From positions 519,653 to 558,128 of the forward strand of contig BFEA01000244.1 of the NCBI GenBank assembly GCA_003427395.1: DNA of 38,476 bases, written 5' to 3'. Below are positions 1-10,806 of this stretch, piece after piece; position 1 is the first letter of the stretch, and each line of letters starts with the position of its first letter. This DNA is from Chara braunii (taxonomy: Eukaryota; Streptophyta; Charophyceae; Charales; Characeae). The notes beneath the pieces are model-generated. The model saw nothing but the letters and a program-made list of their open reading frames with translations, was not told the DNA's origin and did not search any database. A program made the translations under genes and the position numbers.

Positions 1-90
<90 letters not shown>
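1..90. repeat. (TA)n then (GA)n microsatellite
   Basis: The window opens with an uninterrupted TA run to about position 55, followed directly by a GA run to about 90. It is a plain compound microsatellite with no coding signal. Confidence 0.95.
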
Positions 91-93
<3 letters not shown>

Positions 94-97
94 GGGC

Positions 98-1077
98 TTT
101 GAGGGCGGGGTTCGAGATTGCGATGGCGTTGCGGGAACTTGCCGAATGGCCAAGGGGTCGACATTTTCGGCAGAGTATGCTGTCGATTCGAAGGACGGTG
201 CTAGCTGTTTGGTCGGGGCCAGGGCACCAAGGGAGGAAGAAGACTCTCGATACTCGCGTTGGTAAAAATTCGGATTTTCGAAATTTGGTGTCGCGTGGTT
301 GGTATACCAGTGGCTTAGGGACGACATTGTACTTTTTGGCTACTGGGCAGTGTGTGTGGGGGGGGCAGGGTTCATGAGAGAGAGAAAAAGAGAGAGAGAG
401 AAAGAGAGAGGGTGAGGGCGACAAAGAGAGAGAGAGAGGGGCAACGACGGCGGGGTTCGAGATTGCGACGGTTTTGCCAGGACTTGCACCAGGTCATGCT
501 GAATGGCCAAGGGCTCGACATTTTCGGCAGAGTGTGCTGTCGATTCGAAGGCCGGTGCTAGCTGTTTGGTCGGGGCCAGGGCACCAAGGGAGGAAAAAGA
601 CTCTTGATACTCGCGTTGGAAAAAAATCGGATTTTCGTAATTTGGTGTCAAGTGGTTGGTATACCAGTGTCTTAGGAACGACGTTGTACTTTCCGGCTAC
701 CGGGCAGTGTGTGTGTGTGTGTGTGTGGGTTCGTGAGAGAAAAAGAAAGAGAGAGAGAGGGGCTCTAAGGGCGGGGTTGGAGACGACGTTGTGGGGACGT
801 GCACCTGGTCATGCTGGAGGGTCAAGGGGTCGACATTTTCTTACCGACATCGGCAGAGTCTGTTGTGGATTCGAAGGGCGGTGCTAGCTGTTTGGTTGGG
901 GCCGGGCCTTGGGCACCAAGGGAGGAAGAGGACTCTCGATACGCGCGTAAAATTTCGGGTTTTCGTAATTTGGTGGCTTGTGGTTGGTATACCAGTGCCT
1001 TAGGAACGACGTTGTGCTTTCCGGCTACCGGGCAGTGGGTGTATGCGTGTGTGTGGTTTGTGAGACAAAGAGAGGGT

Positions 1078-1148
<71 letters not shown>

Positions 1149-1160
1149 CGAGCGCAAGAG
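98..1160. repeat. Three-unit tandem repeat, about 320-345 bp per unit
   Basis: Three diverged copies of one unit start near 113, 459 and 779. Each has the same order of landmarks: a segment around 'gtcgacattttc', then 'ggtgctagctgtttggt', 'caccaagggaggaag', 'ttggtataccagtg', 'acgacgttgt', and finally a GT run and a GA run. The GA run after unit 3 (about 1088-1146) is the longest. Open frames of 60-140 codons occur here on both strands, but they follow the repeat and the microsatellite (Arg/Glu runs) and are not genes. The unit looks like a minisatellite seeded on a microsatellite-bearing sequence. Confidence 0.85.
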
Positions 1161-2900
1161 AGGAAGAGAGAAAGAGAGAAAGTGAGAGAGAAAGGAAGAA
1201 GATGGGGAGATGGGGAAGGAGGAAAAGCTGCCTGTGATAGAGATTGACGGACCCTCTCTCCATCCGGCTCTGCGAGGGCTCGTCTGTTTTTTTTGTCTGT
1301 GAGGAAGCCCTTGGCTCGCCTAACCATTGCCAAGAACACTGTTTATCCCTGCTCGCCTGTCTAATTGAGGGCTCGATTCAATGCGAGGAAAAAATACACT
1401 CCCGAGGTGTCACCCGGGGCCAACAACGTCGTTGGGATTAAGAGAGAATAAGAGGGAAACATTTGATGTGAATTGAAGACTGATATAGGAGGCCCCCAAC
1501 CCGACAGTTAGGCGCTGTTGTCGGGTAGGGCTTCATCTACCAGCTTCGGCTGGCCCAAGGGACAAGGGACTGAAGGGGAGGAGTGTGACAGGTAGGGACA
1601 GGCCGCAACAGGTGGTGTGACAGGCCACAGCTTGAGGCAGCTACTAGGATTCTAGTTGACTTCCTTTGGCTTCGACCCTTGGTCTGCGCTACTCGGTTTT
1701 CGCTTTCCTTTGCGGCTACGGGTTTCTAGCAGTGACACTTGGCTTCGGCGATTCTAAGAGCAGTCAACGAATACTCCGGGGCAAAACGTTTTCTGGTTGT
1801 TTTGGGATCTTTGGGTGGGACTCGTCTTTTGCAGGTCCGCGCCGGCCCGCTTGCGATTTCAAGAATTCAGGTCAGATGACCCTGGGGAATGTTTTTTGGT
1901 ATGTTTTCTAAAAAGGTAAAAATAACAGGGTAAAGGTTTTGCGTTCAGCTCTGAAGATCGAATGAGGGTAAAGATTAACAAAAGAAGAGGGGTGGTCTCT
2001 CGGGAGAATCGGGTCAGTGGGTCAGCACGTGGGGAAGAAGCCAACAACCTCGAGGGGAAGACAGTTCAGGGAGAATGGGGAATACCTTCTGTCTGGGATC
2101 CAAGGGGGTTGATTCAGATAGAGAGGGCCTTACCTATTGTTCTCGACCCTCAGGGGCTGACAACAAGACCCATAGGAATAAAGCATTTGAGAGAAGGAAG
2201 AGGTTCACTAGGAACGGTTGTCCCGGGCCTAGAGCAAAGGGGTACCGTCCCAAGGCCCGAATCTAGAGTTGAAGTCCCCCCATTCTGAGTTGAGAGAGAG
2301 AGAAAAGAGGGGAATCGACTCGAGAAGAGGACTCGCGAAGGGAAAACGACGGGGAAGTTTAGAGTGTAACGGGCAAGGAATCGCAGCCAGGGTCTTGGGT
2401 AGACCGGTGTCTTGCCGATTTCTCTTATTTGAAACTTGGGATTATTGAGACTTTGATAACGAATATTAATTACAAGGTCAATGGGAGACATAGGGCACGA
2501 GTGTGTGACTACCGTCTGTCTCCGGGGTGAGAGTTGCCACCTCTCCTCGGGGATAACTTGTGCTTGCGGCTAGCCGCTATACTTGGAAGCGGGAGGACCT
2601 CTCGCCGAAGGAGGACAGGGGGGTAGCCTGGTGAGAAGACATTCCTCCACTGGTCCATTTGGTCCCTCCAGGTTCACAAGCCCCTTCTTCTTTCAGGGTA
2701 GGGGTGGTCTCTCGCGAATCCTGATCTATAAAGAGTAAGGGAAGGGGATTAAATCCATGAGCCTGAGAGTTGTAGAGGTCGAGTCAGCCGGCATCAGTGT
2801 GGGTAGTTACGAAGGGGTGGACGTTTGGTGTTATACCTTTTTCTATGGACCGGGGACTTTGACATAGCGCTTTATGTGGAGGAAGGGTCGGATTAAGGGA
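1161..2900. other. No supported gene; possible leader or LTR side of gypsy copy 1
   Basis: I see no conserved protein in this stretch. The short open frames on both strands have no family resemblance. A small inverted repeat, CCGACAG with TTGTCGG, lies near 1501-1526. By position, the LTR and leader of the plus-strand gypsy element should lie here, but I could not recognise a primer binding site or LTR ends. Confidence 0.5.
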
Positions 2901-2907
2901 ATGATTT

Positions 2908-4840
2908 CTTCCGTAGCTGGGAGGAGGTTGTTGGAAAGAGAACAACTACGCAGTTACGGGCAACAAAGTAAGAAGATGGAGGAGGAGAAAGATTGAGAAG
3001 GAGATGAGAAAAAAAGAGATTAAAAAGACATTAGAAGAAGCAGAAGAAGAAAAAGAAGAAGAAGAAGAAGAAGAAGAAGAAGAAGAAGAAGAAGAAGAAG
3101 AAGAGGAGGAGGAGGAAGAAGGGGGATTAGAGAGAGGAAGAACCAGACAAGAAGAAAAAGAGGTGGCAAAACAACAACCATGCTGAAGAACTAAGACTCT
3201 TGCGTGTTGGAGACCTAGACAGGGTGAGAAAATTTGGATAGCGGATATAGCTTCCTAAAAAATCTGAACAGGAGAGAGATCGATTTGTGGCAAAGTTAGC
3301 GGCAACTAAGGATGAGGAGGATAAAAATTTGTTGATACAAAAAAAGAGAAGTGAGATCAATCAAAAGTTGTTGTCTGAAAAAAGAAGAAAATTCGACCAA
3401 AAGAAAATATTAAAAGAGGAGGGGGAGAGACTCCAGGTGTTGTTGGAGCAAAAAGGAAAACAGGTGGAAACTGAGGAACGTTGGAACTTTCTCACTTGCG
3501 CTTTGCTACACACCACCCACGAATTCTCTGCACGACAACGATCTGTCCCACCAAGTTGATCATAGGATCATGTTGTATGCACTAGATGACCTCTTTACTA
3601 AGAAACTGACGAACACTGTTATTACGGCAAAGTCAAGTCATGGGAGTGGAGATGGAGATGGTGGCGGCGATGACGATGATGACAAGAAGGAAATGCTCCC
3701 CAAAAGGATGAAGGAAAAAAAGGCGAAGGAGACAAGTTAGATGGAGGAAAACAAAGATAGAAGATGAAGGTTAAGGTTCCTTTGACATACACACAGAAGA
3801 GGGAGGAGAGCATTTTTCATTGGGAGGCGACGATGGACACATATCAATATGCACAGTAGATTCCGTATTGGGACCGCGTACTAATGGCGAGTTCGTGCCT
3901 AGGGGGGGACGCAGTTAGCTTCGCCATTTTGCTAGTGAAAGAGGCAGGATGCACCTCGATGGTGCAGTATTCTCAACGAACTAGGATGGAGGACTTCTTT
4001 AAGGCCTTGAAAGAATGTTTTTAGGATAAGACCTTAGCTCATAGTACCAACCACCTCATTCTTAATATCTGTGATTGCAAGTGAAAGAGTGTGTCGACAC
4101 TCAAGGCCACTATGAATGAGTTGTTGCAATGTCCCGATCATGGACTGACCCCCGCACAGATACTTAATAACTTTGCTAGAGCGCTGATAGAGCCCTTTAA
4201 GACCCAATTATATCCCCATACTAAAGGAGGGGATGACTTATTAAAAGTTTAACAAGATACTTGTAGACCATGTCGAGTTTTTGCAAAAGGCAACCAATTG
4301 GCATTATTGGAAGGACCTGCAAGTCGGTAAGAGGTGAAAAAACATAAGTATACCTGACAGTATAAAAGGTAAGGATAATCTGCTGGTCATATTCGAAGGA
4401 GGTGTAGAGTCGTTATCATATAACCAGATAGACTACGACTTAGAGGAGGATAACAACAACCAAGTCGCCTGGGGAGGGGACAATGCGGCAGTTGCAGCCC
4501 GTGGGGGAGGGCGAGAAGGGAGGCCGAGGTAGAGGTCGAGAACCCGCTGCCAGATGGGTGGTGGCGAAAGAGGCTACTACGTGGGAGGTACGGGTTATGG
4601 TCTCTCGCATGGTGGTACAGGTTCTCCCTTCATAGGGGGTAGAGGTAGAGGTAGGAGTTAGCAGTCATACCCAACACACCCGAGGATGGACGAAGTCAAA
4701 CCTTGTGAGCGAATGGTAATCGACGAGAAAGTTTGAGAAGCATGATGCCAAGCTAACCAATGTTTTAAGTGTGGTGACCCCAACCACATCGTTCTCTTCT
4801 ATCCGGAATATAGGTACCCAAAAGGGAACAGTCATTAAAG
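2908..4840 (+). pseudogene. Gag polyprotein remnant of gypsy copy 1 (coiled coil, capsid, CCHC knuckle)
   Basis: Gag packages retrotransposon RNA in cytoplasmic particles. The 5' third (about 2908-3480) is Lys/Glu-rich with a GAA run encoding more than 20 consecutive Glu near 3049-3120, so it is a charged coiled coil. A capsid-like part follows at about 3813-4250, with readable stretches such as 'DAVSFAILLVKEAGCTSMVQ' and 'SVSTLKATMNELLQ'; it is broken by stops near 3857, 4022 and 4082. A Gly/Arg-rich tract lies at about 4500-4660. The zinc knuckle at about 4762-4803 reads CFKCGDPNHIVLFY, that is C-x2-C-x4-H-x4 with the last Cys replaced by Tyr (TAT in place of TGT). It is non-functional. The resemblance to Chara retroelement Gag is from memory. 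Confidence 0.7.
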
Positions 4841-5097
4841 ATCGCAGTTGCCTCTATGGGGACTTCAAACTCAGACAGGAAGATATAAGTGTGCACTGAA
4901 TAGGCACTCTCCTGTCCGAAGGCCCGATGGAAGAGACTAATGTAGGCCCACACCTAGTTAGTTGTCTAGGGGTTGCTTGCGTTAGAACCTCTCTGGACTC
5001 TAGGTGGTTCTCTCGCAAACATTGGTGATGAGCTAGTTGTTCGAAGGCCTCACTGGGGCCAAAACGAAGAAGAAGTCGAAGGGGCAACTGATAATAG

Positions 5098-5437
5098 CAG
5101 ATGTAAAAGTAAGTAGAGAAAGGATGGGCGCGTTAGTAGACAGTGGGTCAACGCGCAATTACATAGTGGAAGAGGGTTGTAGAAGATGCACCTGAAAATG
5201 AGGGTGAAGAAGTTAGATGAACCGGTTATTAGTAAGTTGGCCGATGATAGAGAGATGATAGTGTGTAAGTATGTTGAAGGGGTCAAGGTATACTTCCGGT
5301 TAGAGGCAGGGGGCAAGTTGAAGAAAGTTTTTCACTCCCTGAGTCAGACACTCTTAGTGAAGGATAGCTATCCTCTTGAGATGATACTAGGAGCGGATAG
5401 GGGCAATGCTGCTTATGCTAACACTAAGATGGGCTAG
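5098..5437 (+). pseudogene. Aspartic protease of gypsy copy 1
   Basis: Retrotransposon protease processes Gag-Pol. The catalytic motif reads GALVDSGSTRNYIVEEG at about 5128-5178, with the expected Asp-Ser-Gly. The frame then runs into a stop near 5193. The continuation resumes in another frame at about 5186 (KMHLKMRVKKLDEPVISKL) and stays open to 5437, where 'LEMILGADRGNAAY' ends it. This is an indel-type frameshift. It sits about 0.3 kb after the zinc knuckle and before RT, as expected for Ty3/gypsy. Confidence 0.75.
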
Positions 5438-5779
5438 CAAGAGTGTTGGTTGCCCAGTCCCACAAGTGGGGAAAATAAATGTGTATGTATCATGCATCCG
5501 GTGTAGAGAGTAGCTTGTTCTTTTGTTGTAGTGTCCCCGCATTCGCCTGACACGTAGTCAAGAGTAACCTCGCTAAGCAAGTGTTCATTGCTTATGTAAG
5601 ACCGGTAAGTGAGGGTGAAAAGGAAGAAGTGTCAATACCACTCAATGTGTAGGCACTATTAGACAAGTTTTTTGATATGGGAGAGGCCACAAGTGGAGTA
5701 GTTGCGAGGGAGACCAAGCACCTAGTAGATATAGAACCCGGTAGCAGGATTCCCAAAGGCTTCATCTATTGGATGTCGT

Positions 5780-6320
5780 GCACAAACAATTAATACATGA
5801 ACGGATAGAGAAAAGGTGGATTAATCCAAGTTCCTCATCATATGGTGCACGCATTTTTTTTGTGCCAAAGAAAGAGGGTTATCTACACATTTGTATATAC
5901 TATATGGGTCTCAATGCGATAAAGAACATTGAGCCATTATTATAAATCAACGACCTTCTCGATAGAGTGCAGGGTTGCAAATATTTCTCAAAAATTGACC
6001 TGAAATCAAGCTACCACCAGATCGAGGTACTGCCCGAGGATCAACACAAGATGGCCGTTAGGACTCGATATGATCACTACGAATTTATGGTCATGCCATT
6101 TGGGTTGATTAATGCCCCTACTACCTTCTAGCGTTGTATGAATGAACTCTTCCATGAATGGCTAGATGCATTCGCAGTTGTATATTTAAATTTTATTTTG
6201 ATTTTCAGTGAGTCGTTTAACAATTGTGAATGGCTAAGCATCAGGTGTCGTATTTGGGATATGTGTTGGAGGATGAAATCAAGTCGAAGGACGCCAAGAT
6301 AGCAACAATCAGAGATTGAT
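5780..6320 (+). pseudogene. Ty3/gypsy reverse transcriptase, catalytic site destroyed (copy 1)
   Basis: RT copies the element RNA into DNA. Conserved gypsy RT blocks are readable on the plus strand: ARIFFVPKKEG (about 5849), then [18 protein letters not shown] with motif A Asp (about 5992), [17 protein letters not shown] (motif B, about 6080) and, in place of YLDD, YLNFILIF (about 6184). Both motif C aspartates are lost. In-frame stops occur near 5942 and 6130. The connection segment KHQVSYLGYVLEDEIKSKD follows at about 6238, and homology ends near 6320. It is dead as an enzyme. Confidence 0.9.
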
Positions 6321-6614
6321 CGACACCGTGTACGTTGATGAAACTACGGTTGCTCCTAGTTTTGGCCAACTATTACTGCAAGGAAGAAGAAAATATATGA
6401 TTAAGTACAGGAAGAACTTCTTAGCGAGCAAAAATATTTTTTGTCCCGTCCTCCGCTTCCCGCCTCTTGTTTCCCTTCAGCTCCGCTTCCTGCACCGACT
6501 TCTACCCAGTATACTGTTCACATCACTCCTCGTCCGTCCTGCTTCCGCTTTCGTCTACTCTTATCACACCCCACTATCCCTGCTTAATAGTAGCCAATAA
6601 TCCCGCCAGTATCC
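6321..6614. other. Junction between two convergent, truncated gypsy copies
   Basis: This 0.3 kb sits between the end of the plus-strand RT remnant and the truncated RT of the minus-strand element. One plus-strand frame is open (6316-6600) but has no recognisable domain; the 3' part is pyrimidine-rich. It may be a deletion or rearrangement scar. Confidence 0.4.
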
Positions 6615-7353
6615 GATATCCTGAGTAAATGTCTATAAGTGAGATTATAGGCCTTCCAGCACAGGATTCTGACAGCGCGTCTGCATTGGGCAATCCTTCA
6701 GCATCCCACACGGTCACCGCATTCAGTCTTTGCAAATCTTGCACCCACCACGGCGTCCCGTTAGGCTTGATAAAGCAGAACCACGTTGACACATACCGTC
6801 CACTCGAATAGTCGGTGACGTGCGTACGTATTTTGTCGTCGAGGTAATCCACCACCTTCCTTTCCTCGTCAGGATTAGGATATCGCGCCCCTCTCATGTT
6901 CCAAGGCTCGTGTGGTACGGTGTGGATACAGATCATAGGTATCTTGTCCACATCCAGCCTGTCACGCTCCTCGTTACTAAACACATAGGCGCGAGGCCTT
7001 CTTTTCATCAACTCCACCATCAACTTTCGCTCCTGAGGCAGCAGGAAGTCGGGCTTCCCTATAATCAACTCCCCTTCATTCCCTTCGTTGATACGACACG
7101 GTCCTGCTAAAGCACTCTCTCTCATTCGTCGTATCAACCCTCGTTCTCTTTCGTAATATGCTTCCTCGTCCTCTGTAACGAGGACGGGAACTGGGCGACA
7201 CTTCTTGTCTACCGTCTTGTACCGCCTTTGGGAACCCTGCTTGAGCCGTCCCCTAAAAAAAGCCGACTCATAGATTGTGCTTGCGCTGATGCGGGGTTCC
7301 TTCCGCTGCCCGGGAGCCGATATACCAGCTCCAACCTTCCTGCCTCGGGGCAT
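6615..7353 (-). pseudogene. Partial reverse transcriptase of gypsy copy 2, ends after motif A
   Basis: The minus-strand frame is open for 259 codons. The N-terminal 150 residues are the pre-RT linker. RT fingers are readable as STWFCFIKPNGTPWWVQDLQ, then LNAVTVWDAEGLPNADALSE and SCAGRPIISLIDIYSGYRI, which contains the motif A Asp. In gypsy RTs, motif B (FG..NAP) and motif C (Y.DD) should follow. Here homology stops a few residues after SGY near 6615, so the polymerase is incomplete. The family is Ty3/gypsy, distinct in sequence from copy 1. The frame is offset from the protease frame just upstream (7362), which implies an indel. Confidence 0.85.
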
Positions 7354-7361
7354 TCCAAAAC

Positions 7362-8641
7362 CTACTCCCTCAAGGCCTGGATGGCATCCGGGTCTGCCAT
7401 CTCATGCGCGGCCACCAAGTCCATGGCCTTCCCAATATCTGACAGGCTGAGAGAAAATGCTTCCACCCTCTCTCCTGCTTCGGGCTCTGCCCGGAGCCTC
7501 CGGCACTCCCCTTCCGACTCTTTAATTGTGAATGATCCTGGATTGGACCGGTTCCTTATACTCCTTGGCCCTGTGTTCCTGCAGGTAATTATCTCGTAAT
7601 TCCCGCAGGCAGGATCGCATAAGAGGAGGATTAACGTCCCATCATGCTTATTGAAAATCACGGTCTCCGTCCTGCTTAGGAATGACCTCCCTAGGAGGAT
7701 TCCGTGATCCACGTCCGGCATGATGAAGAAGCAAGCCCGTGCCTTCACCTTTCCAACCTCGATGAGTACATTCGAGGCTATCCCACAAAATACAGCCTTG
7801 CAGCTGGCTCCGTGCAGAATACCGCAGTTAGAACGGTCTATATCCGGCCCGAATCTGATCGCGTCCGCCTCCCGGATGATGTTCATTTCCGCCCCTGTGT
7901 CCACCAATGCTGCACACTTGGAGCCTTTTTCATTAAATCCACCGTGCCGCAGGCCATGCACTTCCAATCCATCTTTGTGCCTGACTCCGCCCACTCTGCC
8001 TCTTTGGGCAGAATCGTGCCCAGATGGACGTTGGGCACCAAGCGCCACGACAACCTCCCCTTCAGTTCATCGCGGAGTCGCGGGGCCGACGCCAGGATTT
8101 CCTTCAGGGTCATGAGGTCATTATGCCCTTCCAGCAGTCGGTCGATCACTTTCTCCACGTCAAACCCCTCCTCCAATCGAACCGCATACTTCTTCTTTTT
8201 GGACGGTCCGTCGTGTATGACCGGCCCGGCTTCTCCCCTGGCTCCCTTTTTCCTTGCCCGCTGCTCCGCTCTCTGATCCTCCTCCCTGCGCAGCCTCTCG
8301 TCCTCTTCCTCCTCATTGTCGTCATCCTCCACTTCCATAGCCTCCTTTCTTTTTCCTGGCTCATGCTCCCTCCTCGGAGGTTCTTGGCTGGCGCTGGCTC
8401 TGGCTTGATTTCTCGTTCGTGCTGCCTGCGCCAGCCGGGCCTGCGGAGTGAGGGGTCCCCCCATCATTCCTGATTGTGGGCACGACCCCACCACATTTAC
8501 TCTGGGTCGCCCAGGCGCTGACCCCGGACCAGAGTCGTAGAGGAACACCTTGGGGATGTTGGACTTCAATTTCCTCACTTCCTCACAGAGGTCCACCAAC
8601 TTTCGTCGGTACCTCCCCTTCTTATCCAGCAGGTTCTCCAT
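7362..8641 (-). pseudogene. Charged linker plus aspartic protease of gypsy copy 2
   Basis: The first part (8641-7883, 252 codons) is a hydrophilic linker with an acidic run (EVEDDDNEEEEDE-like) and basic runs. The protease proper reads KCAALVDTGAEMNII in a frame one base back (-1), with the second conserved block DHGILLGRSFLSRTETV about 85 residues later. The linker frame and the protease frame overlap near 7930 at an A-run (TGAAAAAGG on the minus strand). A simple one-base indel is the conservative reading, but a -1 ribosomal shift joining Gag to Pol would look the same. Asp-Thr-Gly is intact. Confidence 0.75.
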
Positions 8642-8705
8642 TTTCCCAGCAAGACGGACGAAGGTTCCATCCCTTCTTCCTCATTCTCATCATCTGACTC
8701 AATGA

Positions 8706-9364
8706 TTATGGGCTCTTCCTCTTACTTCCTCCTCGCGGCCCTTGAGTCACTTCCTCATCGCTTTCCACTTCCTCTACCCCAATCGGTGGTTCTTCCTTTT
8801 CCTGCCATAATCTGGATTCCTCTATCCCCACCGACGGTCCTTTCTTCTCCTGCCATAGCCTGAACATGGCAGGGGGTGGCGGCCCAGCTGCCGCCCTTCG
8901 TTGGGCTTCCGCCCTCACTCCTTCAAGCCATCTGTCAATGGCTTCCCCAAATTGATCGTAGATGTTCCCATCCATAGTGGAGGAAATCAGCCCGCTCCTC
9001 TCGTCTTCCCGTCTTATATTACAGAACCTTATAGTGTGGCCTTGTTGGTCACAATGTTGGCAGATGGTTGTCCTCCAGTCAAAACGGGGTCTTCCATACC
9101 TCTGACTTCCATGATCCCCCTGGCCTTGATACCCCTGGCCTTGGTACCCTTGGCCTTGGTATCCCTGGCCTTGATTCCCTTGGCCTTGGTACCCCTGGCC
9201 TTGGTACCCCTGGCCTTGATTCCCTTGGCCTTGGTATTTCTGGCCTTGACCATTCCATTGCCTTCCTCTGCCTGGTTCTTCTCGCCATTCCTGCCTCGCC
9301 CCCTTCCTCCACCCCTCCCTCCGTTGCCTTGATTGCCCTGCCCCTGGTTCCCACCTCCAGCCAC
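8706..9364 (-). pseudogene. Nucleocapsid region of Gag, copy 2 (QGQGY repeats and CCHC zinc knuckle)
   Basis: The nucleocapsid binds the element RNA. In the correct minus-strand frame, 9250-9115 encodes repeated QGQGY/QGQGN pentapeptides. Next comes an arginine-bearing segment (GSQRYGRPRFDW) and then a perfect zinc knuckle CQHCDQQGHTIRFC (C-x2-C-x4-H-x4-C) at about 9067-9026. The frame continues through MDGNIYDQFGEAIDRWLEG to a stop at 8706. Two other frames are also open across the 15-bp repeats (9364-9029 and 9504-9079), because the repeat length is a multiple of three. They are shadows. Confidence 0.8.
9115..9250 (-). repeat. 15-bp tandem repeats encoding QGQGY/N
   Basis: About nine copies of a 15-bp unit (plus strand 'ccctggccttggtac' and variants) lie in the nucleocapsid gene. 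All three minus-strand frames stay open across it, so open length alone cannot identify the coding frame. Confidence 0.85.
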
Positions 9365-9636
9365 GCTTCCCTGTGAACTAGCGGCGGGTGACGGTGGCGT
9401 GCCACAGGCTGGGCCTGGGCTGCGGGGTGGATGGGTGGCGGTATACTCGTTTGCGGTCCGGCTACTGGTGGCGGGCTACCCCATGGTACGATTGCATTGA
9501 TCACCAGCCAAGGTCACTGTCCGTAGGACGGCGCCCCTCCTTGCGAGGGGCCCGTACTAGATGACGGAGCCGCTACATTTGAAGGGGTTGTTGTCAAAGC
9601 CTGGGGCTCCTGCGCTTTTCCTAATCCCTAATCGCC
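9365..9636 (-). other. Gag spacer between capsid and nucleocapsid
   Basis: Pro/Gly/Ala/Gln-rich linker sequence of the same Gag gene. More than one minus-strand frame is partly open, so I cannot fix the true one. It has no domain. Confidence 0.4.
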
Positions 9637-10487
9637 CTACGCCAAGTTACGCACTTTGCGTTGGGCCTTTGTCAGGTGATGCGGCACCGGCTCTTCCTCT
9701 TCCCAGAGTTCTTCTTGAATAGCCTCCTCTATCACCGGCTCCTTTCCTTTTACTCGGACAACTGTCACTACCCTCCTTTGCACCACCGGCTCTGTCGCAT
9801 ACCCTAGTTGTGCCAATACGTCTGTAACAATCCTTGTTACTCCCGGGGTCCCAGAAGCGGTTGCATCTCTTTCCTTTCTTTTCTGCCTTTGTAGGCATAC
9901 CTGACGTTGCTCCACCAGGTCCAAACACCCAACTTCCACCCCTCTGTCAATAGTGGCCCATGTGAGTTTGGTGCTACCTCCCTCATGCCTCGTCAACTCG
10001 ACGGCCTCCGATGCCGTGAGTAGCCCAGGAAGATGGCGCATTGTGCTTCCTCCGAAATCCCATGGACCTTCCGCGCCTTCTTCTGAAATTCTTGAACAAA
10101 GGCCCCTATCGTCGTAAAATCCTCTTAGTTCATCGCCGCAAGGTCCGCGGTAGTCAATAACCCGTTTGCCAGGCGGTATTTCCTTTGCATCCCCTCCTTG
10201 AACCTCTCCCAGCTACCTTGGGCCGCATCTATGACTTTCTTCACTTCCTGGTGGTAGTTGTGGAGGACATACTGAAGAATGCGTTGGAACTTTACCACGT
10301 CCGACCGCCCGACCAAAGCTTGTTCCACTCGTTCCAGCCATTCCGAGTCTCTTTCCCCACAAAAGTGGAAGGTATCGACTTTAGGGATATTGCCCGGGTT
10401 CCTTTCATGCCTTTCAATAGCCGCTATGAGGTCATCGAGTGTCAGGCCCTTCTTGGGGGCACCCGATGCGCCGCCACCCTGCGACAT
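9637..10487 (-). pseudogene. Gag capsid of gypsy copy 2, one stop and one frameshift
   Basis: Retrotransposon capsid protein. It starts at the ATG at 10487 (MSQGGGASGAPKKGLTLDD). The capsid core follows with a hydrophobic/aromatic pattern typical of the retrotransposon Gag family (KVDTFHFCGERDSEWLERVE, then VDAAQGSWERFKEGMQRKYR-like). An in-frame TAA at 10127-10125 follows AAMN; reading continues in the same frame as EDFTTIGAFVQEFQKKARK. A frameshift near 10025-10040 leads into the last part, ending at 9637 with HHLTKAQRKVRNLA. Without the two lesions it would be one protein of about 280 residues. Confidence 0.8.
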
Positions 10488-10786
10488 CTTGCTAGACCTT
10501 TCTCTTCAAGCTCCCTGACAAGAGAAAAACAAACACATCCCCTTATTCAGCATTACACCTTAACCGGTCTATTTCATCCGTCCTACCTAACTCTTACTAC
10601 GTACCTCTTTCCCAATGCTACACGTCCGTCCTTCATCCTTTCGTTACTCAGGTAGGTAAATTTTCTCACCTATACTTAATCATTCATTATCTCTTCTCAC
10701 TTTCTCGTCCTTCCTTTATGTCTTTTCTCATTCACTTCTTATACCCGGATGTCGTTCCACCAGGGACAACGGTAGGCTTTCCGTTA

Positions 10787-10804
10787 TCCCTGGCAACGAC
10801 GCCA
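10787..10804 (-). promoter_or_regulatory. Primer binding site, tRNA-Asp type
   Basis: The minus strand reads TGGCGTCGTTGCCAGGGA, starting two bases after the LTR end. It differs at two of 18 positions from the complement of the plant-type tRNA-Asp 3' end (TGGCGCCGTTGCCGGGGA, from memory), a primer used by many plant gypsy elements. The 5' two thirds of Gag-side leader sequence (10486-10786) holds no gene. Confidence 0.7.
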
Positions 10805-10806
10805 CC

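Larger units (their letters stand above)
2905..6320 (+). mobile_element. Ty3/gypsy retrotransposon copy 1, decayed and 3'-truncated
   Basis: Gag, zinc knuckle, protease and RT remnants follow each other on the plus strand in the Ty3/gypsy order. Every part carries in-frame stops or frameshifts. The recognisable sequence ends near 6320, just after the RT-RNase H connection; RNase H proper, integrase and a 3' LTR are absent. Decay is consistent with an old insertion. Confidence 0.8.

Noticed and set aside
340-1339. Many overlapping ORFs of 60-140 codons on both strands
   Set aside because: They coincide with the tandem repeat and with GA/GT runs (Arg/Glu or Ser/Leu runs) and are not conserved in frame between units.
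1495-1560. Possible tRNA or primer site
   Set aside because: A hairpin is present, but there is no cloverleaf and no tRNA-complementary 18-mer next to LTR ends.
7228-8697. Plus-strand ORFs up to 190 codons opposite the gypsy Pol and Gag genes
   Set aside because: Antisense shadows of clearly recognisable minus-strand protease and linker frames.
9029-9504. Two long minus-strand frames (111 and 141 codons) over the QGQGY repeats
   Set aside because: The 15-bp repeat leaves all frames open; only the third frame contains the CCHC zinc knuckle.
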